Assembly (NCBI RefSeq): GCF_024714475.1
Contig: NZ_JAMZMI010000005.1
Span: forward strand, 186,001 to 250,000
Direction of reading: 5' to 3'
DNA from: Marinoscillum sp. MHG1-6
GTDB taxonomy: Bacteria > Bacteroidota > Bacteroidia > Cytophagales > Cyclobacteriaceae
DNA: 64,000 nt
The position numbers and the translations under genes are program-made. Below, one piece after another: positions 9,048 through 18,000 of this stretch. The stretch's first letter is position 1. The number at the start of each line of letters is the position of its first letter. The notes below the pieces were generated by a model. The model had not been told where the DNA came from and made no database searches. It saw only the letters and a program-made list of their open reading frames with translations.

Positions 9048-10229
9048 ATGAAATTCATAAAAAAACAAAAATCGTCTTCTTCTAACTTTAGAAGAAAAAA
9101 GGGAAATAATCGAAGGGCCCCTTCAACCTTAAACCCTGAACTTTTGGTTCGTAAGGCTACGGCACATAAAGAAGAAGCAAGGACTCCAGCCTGGAATTAT
9201 GAGGCTACCGAGCTCCATCCTCTTCTAAAGCGTAACCTTTCCAAACGTGGGTACACACACCCCACTCCAATTCAGGAGCAATGCCTGCAACCGGCAACGC
9301 AGGGTCGGGACATTTTGGGTATAGCAGGAACGGGAACAGGCAAAACTGCTGCGTTCCTCATTCCTATCGTTCAACAGCTATTAGAAAATCCAAAAACCAC
9401 CAGAGCGCTGATCATTATTCCAACACGTGAGCTTGCACTCCAGGTGACAGAGGAATTTGATATGGTTGCGGCACAATTGAATTTTCGTGCTTCATGCTTC
9501 ATCGGAGGTAGAAGTATTTCTTCGGACCTGGCCAGATTGAAGCAGCCTAACCATGTAGTGATTGCTACTCCGGGGAGATTGCTGGATCTTAACAATCAAC
9601 GTGCACTTTCCCTTGGACAATTTAACACTCTGGTACTTGATGAATTTGACAGGATGCTGGATATGGGCTTTTTACAGGATGTAAAGAAAATCTTGAAGGG
9701 ACTTACCAGCAGGAAACAAACAATGTTTTTTTCCGCTACCATGGATAAAAAACAACGTGCATTAATCAATGATATCCTTACAAACCCTGTAGAAATAATG
9801 ATTGAGCAACGGATTGCTGCCTCAGACCGGGTTGATCAGGAACTGATAAAAGTACAACCGGGAAGAAATAAATTCGACATGCTCCTACAACTGATTCAAA
9901 ACAATGACTTTAGTAGGGTGATGATCTTTGCCGAGACCAAAAGGGTTGTCAATCAGGTGAGCAAAAAGCTGGGACAAAGTGGTGTCAGATCAGATGTCAT
10001 TCATGGCAACAAGTCACAGAGCTATAGGCAAAATGCCTTAAAAATGTTTAGTTCAGGAAAAGTCCAGGTACTCGTTGCTACGGACGTTGCAGCTCGAGGC
10101 TTGGATGTTTCGGATGTATCGCATGTGATCAATTATCAGATGCCTCAAACGATGGACAGCTACATTCACCGAATTGGCAGAACCGGGCGAGCAGGCAAAC
10201 ATGGCCGTGCTTTCACCTTCGTCGACTAG
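9048..10229 (+). CDS. DEAD-box family ATP-dependent RNA helicase
   Basis: A 393-residue superfamily 2 RNA helicase. A basic, Ser/Arg/Lys-rich N-terminus of about 45 residues precedes the Q motif (YTHPTPIQEQ). Then come motif I AGTGTGKT (about residues 92-99), Ia PTRELALQ, Ib TPGRLLDL, motif II DEFD at about 197 in place of DEAD, motif III SAT, motif V ATDVAARGLD and motif VI HRIGRTGRAG. The protein stops about 16 residues after motif VI, so it is a minimal RhlE-type core with no C-terminal extension. It probably unwinds structured mRNA or ribosome-assembly RNA in the cold; the csp gene follows 44 bp later. Confidence 0.92.
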   Translation: MKFIKKQKSSSSNFRRKKGNNRRAPSTLNPELLVRKATAHKEEARTPAWNYEATELHPLLKRNLSKRGYTHPTPIQEQCLQPATQGRDILGIAGTGTGKTAAFLIPIVQQLLENPKTTRALIIIPTRELALQVTEEFDMVAAQLNFRASCFIGGRSISSDLARLKQPNHVVIATPGRLLDLNNQRALSLGQFNTLVLDEFDRMLDMGFLQDVKKILKGLTSRKQTMFFSATMDKKQRALINDILTNPVEIMIEQRIAASDRVDQELIKVQPGRNKFDMLLQLIQNNDFSRVMIFAETKRVVNQVSKKLGQSGVRSDVIHGNKSQSYRQNALKMFSSGKVQVLVATDVAARGLDVSDVSHVINYQMPQTMDSYIHRIGRTGRAGKHGRAFTFVD

Positions 10230-10273
10230 GCGGAATAATCAAATGAAATTTTAATAAATCAATACAATACATA

Positions 10274-10465
10274 ATGAAAGAAGGAACTGTAAAGTTTTTC
10301 AATGAAACCAAAGGATTTGGTTTCATTACTCCGGACGATGGTGGAAAAGATGTTTTTGTTCACCAAAGCAATCTGGTCGATAGCATTAGAGAAAATGACA
10401 AAGTAAAATTTGAAACCCAAACAGGTGAAAGGGGCATCAATGCTATCAATGTAGAAAGAATCTAA
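10274..10465 (+). CDS. cold-shock protein, CspA family
   Basis: A 63-residue single cold-shock domain starting MKEGTVKFFNETKGFGFI. RNP1 is KGFGFI and RNP2 is DVFVHQ, the aromatic RNA-binding surfaces of the five-stranded OB-fold. Such proteins melt secondary structure in mRNA and act as antiterminators. It stands directly behind the DEAD-box helicase and is followed by a strong terminator. The number of csp genes elsewhere in the genome is unknown, so a specific paralogue symbol is not given. Confidence 0.95.
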   Translation: MKEGTVKFFNETKGFGFITPDDGGKDVFVHQSNLVDSIRENDKVKFETQTGERGINAINVERI

Positions 10466-10481
10466 CATTTAGCAAGTCTTA

Positions 10482-10513
10482 AAAAAGACTGCCTGATAAG
10501 AGGTGGTCTTTTT
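10482..10513 (+). terminator. intrinsic terminator after csp
   Basis: AAAAAGAC (10482-10489) pairs with GTCTTTTT (10506-10513), and the inner bases TGCCT and AGGTG extend the stem with two G-U pairs to a 6-nt loop. The descending arm supplies the U-tract. It closes the desaturase-helicase-csp unit before the second cold-shock-domain gene. Confidence 0.8.
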
Positions 10514-10544
10514 CATTTTATTCAACAACCATAAACGCACCTAT

Positions 10545-10994
10545 ATGCCAAAATCACAGAACGCATTTAACAAGAAACAAAAAGAGAAAAAACGTCAGCA
10601 GAAGAAGCAGGACAAGCAGCAACGTAAAGAAGAGCGTCAGGCAAATGCGCAAAGTGGAACGTTGGAAAACATGATGGCCTATGTTGATGAACAGGGGAAC
10701 ATACTCGACAGTCCTCCCGAAAAGGATGACAAAAAGGAAAAGATAGATGCGTCTGAGATTGAAGTCAGTGTACCAAAATCACCACACCAACCAGACCTGG
10801 AACATCGTGGCAGGGTGAGCTTTTTTGACACTTCCAAGGGCTATGGTTTTATCAACCAGGATGGTACACAACAACGTTATTTTATACACGCCAACAATTT
10901 AAAAATGGCCGTTCAGGAAGGCGATAAAGTGTCATTTAAGACGCAAAAAGGTTTAAAGGGAATGGAGGCTATTGAAGTGAAAATACTTAAGTAA
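10545..10994 (+). CDS. cold-shock-domain protein with lysine-rich N-terminal extension
   Basis: The ATG at 10545 starts MPKSQNAFNKKQKEKKRQQK; an in-frame GTG at 10503 lies in the preceding terminator and is rejected. Residues 1-40 are almost wholly Lys, Arg, Gln and Glu, residues 45-80 are acidic and probably disordered, and residues 83-149 form a cold-shock domain with RNP1 KGYGFI and RNP2 YFIHANN. The basic arm could add non-specific RNA or ribosome binding. It is set apart from csp by the terminator, so it probably has its own promoter, although I see no clear one. Confidence 0.88.
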   Translation: MPKSQNAFNKKQKEKKRQQKKQDKQQRKEERQANAQSGTLENMMAYVDEQGNILDSPPEKDDKKEKIDASEIEVSVPKSPHQPDLEHRGRVSFFDTSKGYGFINQDGTQQRYFIHANNLKMAVQEGDKVSFKTQKGLKGMEAIEVKILK

Positions 10995-11081
10995 CCCGGA
11001 ACCATAAATGAATCCAGGATTACCAATCTGGTATTCTGATCGTTTCTCACATAGGAATCAAATCCATCTCATAAAAATTTA

Positions 11082-11103
11082 AAAGGCCCGAAATCGGGCC
11101 TTT
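11082..11103. terminator. bidirectional terminator
   Basis: AAAGGCCCG and CGGGCCTTT form a perfect 9-bp stem around the loop AAAT. T-rich tracts follow on both strands (TTTATTGTTT on plus; A-rich on the left, read as T on minus). It separates the cold-shock-domain gene from the convergent GNAT gene and probably serves both. Confidence 0.82.
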
Positions 11104-11129
11104 ATTGTTTATTTGATCTGGCACAAAAA

Positions 11130-11423
11130 TCAGATCACATGATATCTCAAGCTATGGTATTCGGGTTCACTAATCATCACATTATTTACAAAAGGACAAG
11201 AGGCTTTCACCTTTAACGCATTGATTTTAGCGAAATCGAGAGCATGTTCAACCAGAGCTGTTCCTACCTGCCTGTGCCGGTATTCTTTAGGAACATGGGT
11301 CGACTTGTAATCCAGGTAAAGATCCCCATGTCGTTCATAATCCAGAATAGCCTGACCATGATTTAGGTTGACATAAAACATATGATTCGACGGGTCGTGT
11401 TTTACATTTAGGTTGTTCATCAT
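11130..11423 (-). CDS. small GNAT-type N-acetyltransferase (YjdJ-like)
   Basis: A 97-residue protein of the minimal GNAT group (Acetyltransf_CG, YjdJ-like). The core is VPKEYRHRQVGTALVEHALD, where RxxQVG takes the place of the acetyl-CoA pyrophosphate loop R/QxxGxG. ALKVKASCPFVNNVM follows, with the conserved CPFV of this family, and then EPEYHSL. Only half a canonical GNAT fold is present, as is normal for this group; substrates are largely unknown. Two adjacent ATGs (11423 and 11420) are equally possible starts. It stands alone, convergent with the cold cluster. Confidence 0.8.
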   Translation of the reverse strand: MMNNLNVKHDPSNHMFYVNLNHGQAILDYERHGDLYLDYKSTHVPKEYRHRQVGTALVEHALDFAKINALKVKASCPFVNNVMISEPEYHSLRYHVI

Positions 11424-11536
11424 CTCATCATTTTATTTCTACATAAACCAAATGACTATGTCATCATACATAGACAACGACTTAAAAACCCTAACGTTTT
11501 CAAAAAATGAAAAAAGTCGAAAAGCCCGGTTCTGAC

Positions 11537-14500
11537 CTAGAAAAAAGCGGTCAACTGCATGGTCCCGGTATGAATGGGCCGCAAGCCGGGAGACTTCCGT
11601 CCGTTATATTGAAAAGTTAGCTGAAGCCCCCCTCCTAATGATTGTTGCCAATTCAGGTTCCATTTTTTATTTTGACCCGGTTGTAAGCCTTCCAATAGTT
11701 CATACGCTAGATAAGTGTTCTCTTCCCCATCAAAACCAATAGATAACCATTGAAGCTGAATATTAAAATTTCCCTTACCTGATCTTATCCATGTGGATTC
11801 TAATAGATAATCCTGAATATCTGAATGCTGTTGGTTCTCACTCCCCTTTTCTGCCTTTGACCTAAGTGCCACTTTTGCAGAAAAGCGGGCGTTATTGGTT
11901 GGCTGCCATATGAGCTCAGGAGCCCATATTTCCCGATGTAATTGAAAGTTTCGTGAAGCCAGGTAATCGGATTGATTGGTGGTTTCTCCAACTCCCGACT
12001 GAAAACGTACTGTAAATACCTGATTAATGCTATATCTAAAATTTCCTATCCAATCTTCCCTTGATCGCAACTCGAAACCATTGGTCAGCAAGGTCTTATG
12101 ATCCTGTTGGGTATGACTTATATCCATTGCCAATCCGGACCCATTGCGGTTATAAAATAGGGTGTATCGTTGCTGTGCCTGAGCTGAAAGCACTTCTTGC
12201 AGCCGGATCTTAAAATTAATTGGATTCAAACGGCTACCCAATCGGTCTTCCACAGATTTATAGTTCAATCTTACATTGGTACTCAGGGTAACTCTGGATA
12301 AGATTTTAGCTAGTTCATTACCGGACTCCCATCTCTTCGGTAAACGAGCATCGATACTATGTTGAAAAGTGGATTGAAAAGCGTTGATGTACTCATCTGT
12401 TGGCAGAAAGATCTTGGCATAGTTCTTCTCATCATAATTGATTGCCTCATAAAACTCATTGAGGTCCTGCTCGCCATCATCATTCTCATCACGCCAGGTA
12501 TGTGTACCCTGACCAGTTGGGACAAGAATAAATACAAATTCACGTCTCAGCTCTCGGGTATTTGCTGTTGAATATGAAAATTGCTGCTGCACTAGTTTCT
12601 TGAAGAAACTTCCTTGCCAATCCAATCTGCCCAGAATATTCTTATCTCTTGAGTTGGCAAAATGATCCGTCACCTTACGGTAATTCCCCGTGATACCGAC
12701 ACGCTGTGATTGAAAGAAATGTGCATAAAAGCCAACAACAAACTGATCGGCGGATGTATAGCGCCTCATCCTGCCCTCCAATGGTTGCTGATCATATCTT
12801 TTAATATAATCTAACCGAAATGAGGTCTTTGAGGAATCCCCTGAGCGTAGGTAAAAGTCGTGCAAATAATAATGCATCAGAGTGTTTGTCAGGCTATCCC
12901 CCACGGAGGTCCTCTGCTGATCTATTTCATATCGATAACCCGGCTGAATGCCCCATGATATCAACCTGATATCCTGTTTGGCTCTCATCCACTTAGATTG
13001 AAAATGGTCAGTGTCATTATTCAGGTAATAGAACGAAGACTGAGATAATAACGGGCCCAATTCTTTTGAAACCTCCAGATCATGCTGATGCCCATTGACA
13101 ATGCCATTTCGATCTCTATAGCTGTAGTGATAATTCAGCTGATTTAACGTATTTCGGGTTAACCCAATATTTGCTTTCAGGATATGATCAGATCGGTCCA
13201 GGCTGTCCTGAAAAATGTCATAACCCCAGTTTCGGTCGTATTCGATAGGCCTAAAACGATCGATCCATTTAAAATTACTGGATAGGCTTTCAAAAGACAC
13301 ACCAGCATCAAATCCGTAGTCGCCTAATTTTCTCCCCGAGGACTGGAAACTACCTCTCCAGGCTATCCCCTGATTATCTCCATCATCTATTAGTGAATAT
13401 AGGTTTTCATCCCTATCAGAAATGGCCAGTTCCTGAGTAAATTTTTCAAATTCAGAGACCTTAGTCGCATTTCCAACCACCAACATCCGCTTGCTATTGG
13501 GAAGGGGTGTAGTCCTAACCGGTGCATAATTCCCTTGAGACACTCCTGACACTGGAGCTACCCATCGATATACTCGCCCATTTGCTGTTCCTGAAACCAG
13601 TTGATAGTCTCCATTACCCAATTCCACCTCACTAAAGCTCACTCGAAACAAAGCAATATCAGGATCGGTGGTATATTCAAAATAGGTGTAGGTGATTCCT
13701 CCAATCAGTGTATCGCGCTCGAAATAAAGCACCGCATCTTCAATGTACCCTGTTTCATCCGCACCGCTGATTATGCCTAAACCATCATTATCCCCTAATT
13801 GAGATAAGGTATTAATATCATTTGGGGAAGGGGTGTAGCCTAAGGTTGTGTTCGGGTTATCCTTCTCCTGATAGAAATTAAAGAAAAACTTCGTGCGGCC
13901 ATTATAAATTTCCTGAGTAGCAGTGAAATTGGATCGGCCATAATATTGCTCTGCATATTCAAAATCTACTCGAATCCGAGTATACCTTGTAATCAAAATA
14001 CTATTACTAAAAGTGATCTCTCCCAGATTATAATCAATGACATAGTCCCTGTCGAAACCACGCTCCAGCAGCTTTCCGTCTACAAACACACGTTCTGAGT
14101 CGGCCATAACAATGATATACCGCTCACCATTAGGCCCGGTTAACCGATATGGACCCTGAATCCCCTCAAGTGGGGTAAGCTGAGCAGAATAAAATTGTCC
14201 CTTGGCCGCAGATCCACTCATACTGGTTTTGCCCTTCCATCGTGAGCCCACGTCATACTGGTAGGACGCACTAAGCCCCTGAACGTTCTTATAATACTGC
14301 AAAAAATATCCTTCATCAACGGGGTTCGTGAGTACAACGTCCCCTGCATTGAGTGCCAATTGATCATTATAAAGTTTGATATACACATTGTCAAAATCAC
14401 GAATTTGCTGGGTGTTTCCTTCAGGCTGAAATGGGACATTCTGATCTGTTATAGACGCAGAGACAAAAAGGTTCTCTGAAAGCTGACCATCCAATTGGAG

Positions 14501-15019
14501 ATTCAAGGCTGAGTTTACAAAGACATTTTGGCGATTTCCGAATGTCACACCTCGGCTGATCGCTCCATAGCTATCCATATTGTTGAACTGAAAAATCTCC
14601 TCCTTTGGAATCACAGAAACCGTGGAAGCACTGGGCATTTGAGAAACCCTACCCTGATCATAAGTATCAATACTTCTATTGATAAATGGCTGATAGAGTT
14701 CAGTAGATACTGTACGAAAGCAAATAGTTATAGAATCTGATTTAATAGATCCACTTAAGGTCACCCTGTTACTAGATGGATCGAAATCATAGGAGGCGTT
14801 TTCTATCGTTATAGATCCGGGTTCTACCGGTATGGTATCCAATAAAATAGTGCTGGTTGCCGGATAACTCCTGCATTGAAGACCCTGACCATTTAGGTCA
14901 AAGCAGGTCAGTACCAATAAGCCAGTGGAAATGAGTAATTTATACCACGACAGGCATAGAAATGAAGAACGTGGTCCCCTCTCCGATCTTTGACTCGAAC
15001 CATATATTTCCTCCGGCAT
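11537..15019 (-). CDS. large outer-membrane beta-barrel protein, function unknown
   Basis: A 1160-residue protein rich in alternating hydrophobic/polar strands with aromatic girdles, ending in LTAFF as outer-membrane barrels do. The signal core is LLISTGLLVLTCFDLNGQ, at residues about 28-45 if the ATG at 15019 is used. An N-terminal region (about 50-130) precedes a stretch with VFVDGKLLERGFDRDYVIDY and YNLGEITFSN (about 310-340), a motif shared by large Bacteroidota surface proteins. Near residue 845 lies the acidic DENDDGEQDLNEFYE. The first 80 bp overlap the end of the kinase gene in another frame; a CTG at 14953 would be a shorter alternative start. I do not recognise a function; secretion, adhesion or transport are all possible. 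Confidence 0.75.
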   Translation of the reverse strand: MPEEIYGSSQRSERGPRSSFLCLSWYKLLISTGLLVLTCFDLNGQGLQCRSYPATSTILLDTIPVEPGSITIENASYDFDPSSNRVTLSGSIKSDSITICFRTVSTELYQPFINRSIDTYDQGRVSQMPSASTVSVIPKEEIFQFNNMDSYGAISRGVTFGNRQNVFVNSALNLQLDGQLSENLFVSASITDQNVPFQPEGNTQQIRDFDNVYIKLYNDQLALNAGDVVLTNPVDEGYFLQYYKNVQGLSASYQYDVGSRWKGKTSMSGSAAKGQFYSAQLTPLEGIQGPYRLTGPNGERYIIVMADSERVFVDGKLLERGFDRDYVIDYNLGEITFSNSILITRYTRIRVDFEYAEQYYGRSNFTATQEIYNGRTKFFFNFYQEKDNPNTTLGYTPSPNDINTLSQLGDNDGLGIISGADETGYIEDAVLYFERDTLIGGITYTYFEYTTDPDIALFRVSFSEVELGNGDYQLVSGTANGRVYRWVAPVSGVSQGNYAPVRTTPLPNSKRMLVVGNATKVSEFEKFTQELAISDRDENLYSLIDDGDNQGIAWRGSFQSSGRKLGDYGFDAGVSFESLSSNFKWIDRFRPIEYDRNWGYDIFQDSLDRSDHILKANIGLTRNTLNQLNYHYSYRDRNGIVNGHQHDLEVSKELGPLLSQSSFYYLNNDTDHFQSKWMRAKQDIRLISWGIQPGYRYEIDQQRTSVGDSLTNTLMHYYLHDFYLRSGDSSKTSFRLDYIKRYDQQPLEGRMRRYTSADQFVVGFYAHFFQSQRVGITGNYRKVTDHFANSRDKNILGRLDWQGSFFKKLVQQQFSYSTANTRELRREFVFILVPTGQGTHTWRDENDDGEQDLNEFYEAINYDEKNYAKIFLPTDEYINAFQSTFQHSIDARLPKRWESGNELAKILSRVTLSTNVRLNYKSVEDRLGSRLNPINFKIRLQEVLSAQAQQRYTLFYNRNGSGLAMDISHTQQDHKTLLTNGFELRSREDWIGNFRYSINQVFTVRFQSGVGETTNQSDYLASRNFQLHREIWAPELIWQPTNNARFSAKVALRSKAEKGSENQQHSDIQDYLLESTWIRSGKGNFNIQLQWLSIGFDGEENTYLAYELLEGLQPGQNKKWNLNWQQSLGGGLQLTFQYNGRKSPGLRPIHTGTMQLTAFF

Positions 15020-18000
15020 TCTCTATTCCTTTTTTAGCTACTGCCAACCCTATTCCACTACCTGTAGCTTTAGTACTAAAATAAGGAGTAAATATCTTAT
15101 CCCTACTTTCTTCACTAATACCTTCTCCATTATCTTTGACAGCTATCAAAACCTTCCTCGGCTTTACCTCCAGATCTATATGAACTTCAACTGGATTTTT
15201 TGATGTAGCCTGAATAGCATTCAAAAGTATATTATTGAATATCCCGTTAAAAATCTTCTTATCGGCATCAACGATCACTTCCTGATCCACGCCTGACAGG
15301 TCAATGAGGACATCATCGGAGCAATGGACGTCAGCCACCTCTTGAATTAAGGCAGCAATGTCAAATTGTTCATTTTTAGGAGCTGGCATCTTTGCAAACG
15401 CAGAAAAAGAATCCGCAATGGAACTCAAAGCATCAATCTGGCCAATCAACGAGCTAAGCACTTTATAATCCTGTGAATCAGCACCCTTATGCCTCATCAT
15501 TTGCTGGATTTTCAAACGCATGGGTGTAAGTGGGTTTTTGATTTCATGTGCCACTTGTCGCGCTATCTCTTTCCAGGCTGACTCCTTTTGGCTCTCAGCC
15601 AATGCAGCCTTACTTTCTTCCAGTTTGGAGATCATTTGATTGTACTCATTGATCAAAATTCCTACCTCATCCGCAGAGTGATATTCAATGGGTTGATTCG
15701 TCTCCTGAAGATTCGTGGTTTTAAGTCCTTCTGTTATCAACTTCAATGGCTTAACCAATCTGTCTATGATCAGATTGCCAATGATCAGTGAGAACAAGAA
15801 TATAATCGTGAAGATCGAAATGAGATTATTAAAAACTTCTACCTGCTGTCGTTGCAAATGACTCTTGGAGTCAAAATATGGCATGGATAATATACCTAAC
15901 AACTCCCCGTTTCGGTAGGATTTAAGCCCCAAAAATGATACCCGAAACTCTAGCTCCCCGATTGATTGCTTATAAATTTTGTTTTCTGCGTTTCCGTACT
16001 TAATGGCGTTGAAAGGCCTGGGAGCAATTTGTCTACTCAACAACCCTAACTCAAATATGTCGGCCTCACTCGAGACGAGCAATTGCCCCTGAGAGGAGTA
16101 TATATTTACATCCGATTGAATAAGCGACGCCACTCTTGAAACCTCATTTCCAAGATCATCTCTATTGATCTCATTGTTATAAAACCGGTCTAGAAGGTCA
16201 ACCAGCGACTCCGAAATGTTGTAGGCCTTCTTATTAGAATTCTTATCAATTTCCTCCTTATAGGACTGGTTCAAACTATTGAGAAGGGCAACACTCACGA
16301 TGAGCATCGGTACTACAAAAGACAGCCCTAGATACAGCTGAATTTTGGTAGCCAGATTAAATATTCGTTCGTGATCAAAGGCCTTGAACACCCAAAACAG
16401 TAGGGCCATGCAAAACAATATCACTAAATAGAGAAAGGAAAAGTTAGCCACAATAGCAAGGACATGATAATCCGGTGAGGCAATGACATAGACCCTTCCA
16501 TCAGAGGTTTTTAATCCATAAAATTGAATCCCCTGCTTTTCAATTCCCTTATCAAATAACTGCTCGTTGGTCAGATCAGGATAGCCAAGGATATTCTGAA
16601 ATTCTATTCGACTTCTCTTATAGAGCAGTTTTCCTTCCTTAAAAACAGCATAATCGTAACGATCATTCTCACTGAGATAATATTGCCCTGCCACCACAAG
16701 CTGTGGAAATACGCTGGTAGGGATATATTTCTTCAATGTAAGGGTCAGGACTACATACCCCACCTCCCGACCCAGCGAGGATACGGGGATAAAGGTGTAA
16801 TATCGATCTTGAACATTATCCTTTTTGCCCTCTACAAAGTAAATATTCGGGTAATCCGTCTTAAAAGGTTCTTTGGCAAACTCCGCCCACAAAGCCTCAT
16901 ATGAAGAGCTAAGGTTATCCATTGCTTTTCCCTCGCTATCAAAGAGAAAAACCTCGATATCATACTTATCAAAGTATGTCGAAAGGTGCTGTCGCCTGAT
17001 TTTCTCACGAATGTTTTTTCGAACGAGCAGGCGATTGCTTAATCGCGATTTGATGTACTGGTCATTTTGAATATTGAGTACACGTTGACTGAGATAATAC
17101 TCAGCCAGAAAATCATTCTTAATTAGCAAGCGATTGGCAAACCTCCGCTTCGCTACCAATTCATCCTTTTCGTAATGTTTATAAACCGTGAATGAACAAA
17201 TTGATGCACAAAGTACAATCAATAGGGAGCTATATAGAAAGGAACTATAATCAAGGTTGAAATGATCAAAAGACAGTCTGGTGAGTACTAGAATCCACCA
17301 CACTAACCCCGCCAGGGCAATAGAAAAGGTTACCCTCTCAGACAATAAAGACCAGCCAACGACGAGCATGATAACATGAATAACGAACAGTAACCACCTA
17401 TTCGCTTTCACACTGTTGATCCAATAAATACCAATTTGGAAAACATGAAAAACGATCACTGACCAAACGACTAAAACAAGATAGGCCACCACCCTTTGGT
17501 CTGAAAACTGGAGACGTTCACTTACGTCAAGCGAGATCAATGAGTTTTCCAAAATATTCCAGCTCACCTTACAAACCAGAAACCCGCAATATTGAATCAC
17601 AAGCAGCATCAATATTCCAGCAATGAGGCTGTTAAATCTTACAATTAGGTTGATGAGTTGCCTGTAAAGCAGCCGTAGAACAATAACGATCAACAGCGAA
17701 TTAAGCAATAAATCACCCAGGGAATGAGCCAGCGAGGAAGTATAATTGATCGGGTCAAATAGTGAAATATCCAACCAGTATCTGGTAAGTATCAAAATAA
17801 GAAAACGGGCCAGGACAATGGCGACCAGCCCAAGAATCAGGCGGACTTTTTCTCCGAGATTATCTGTCCAGTCACTCCATTTTTGATAGAACAAAAACAG
17901 CCCCGATATGAGTATAAGCAACAGCAATATGGCATCAACCCTTCCTGAGGACACCTCTCCCAAACTGTATGCAACCGTGAAGTCAGTAGATTTAATGTAA

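Noticed and set aside
10259-10468. Open frame opposite csp
   Set aside because: Mirror of a 63-codon gene with perfect RNP motifs; no own signals.
12310-12543. Open frame of 77 codons on the same strand within the large barrel gene
   Set aside because: Out-of-frame shadow; the barrel frame is the one with consistent strand pattern.
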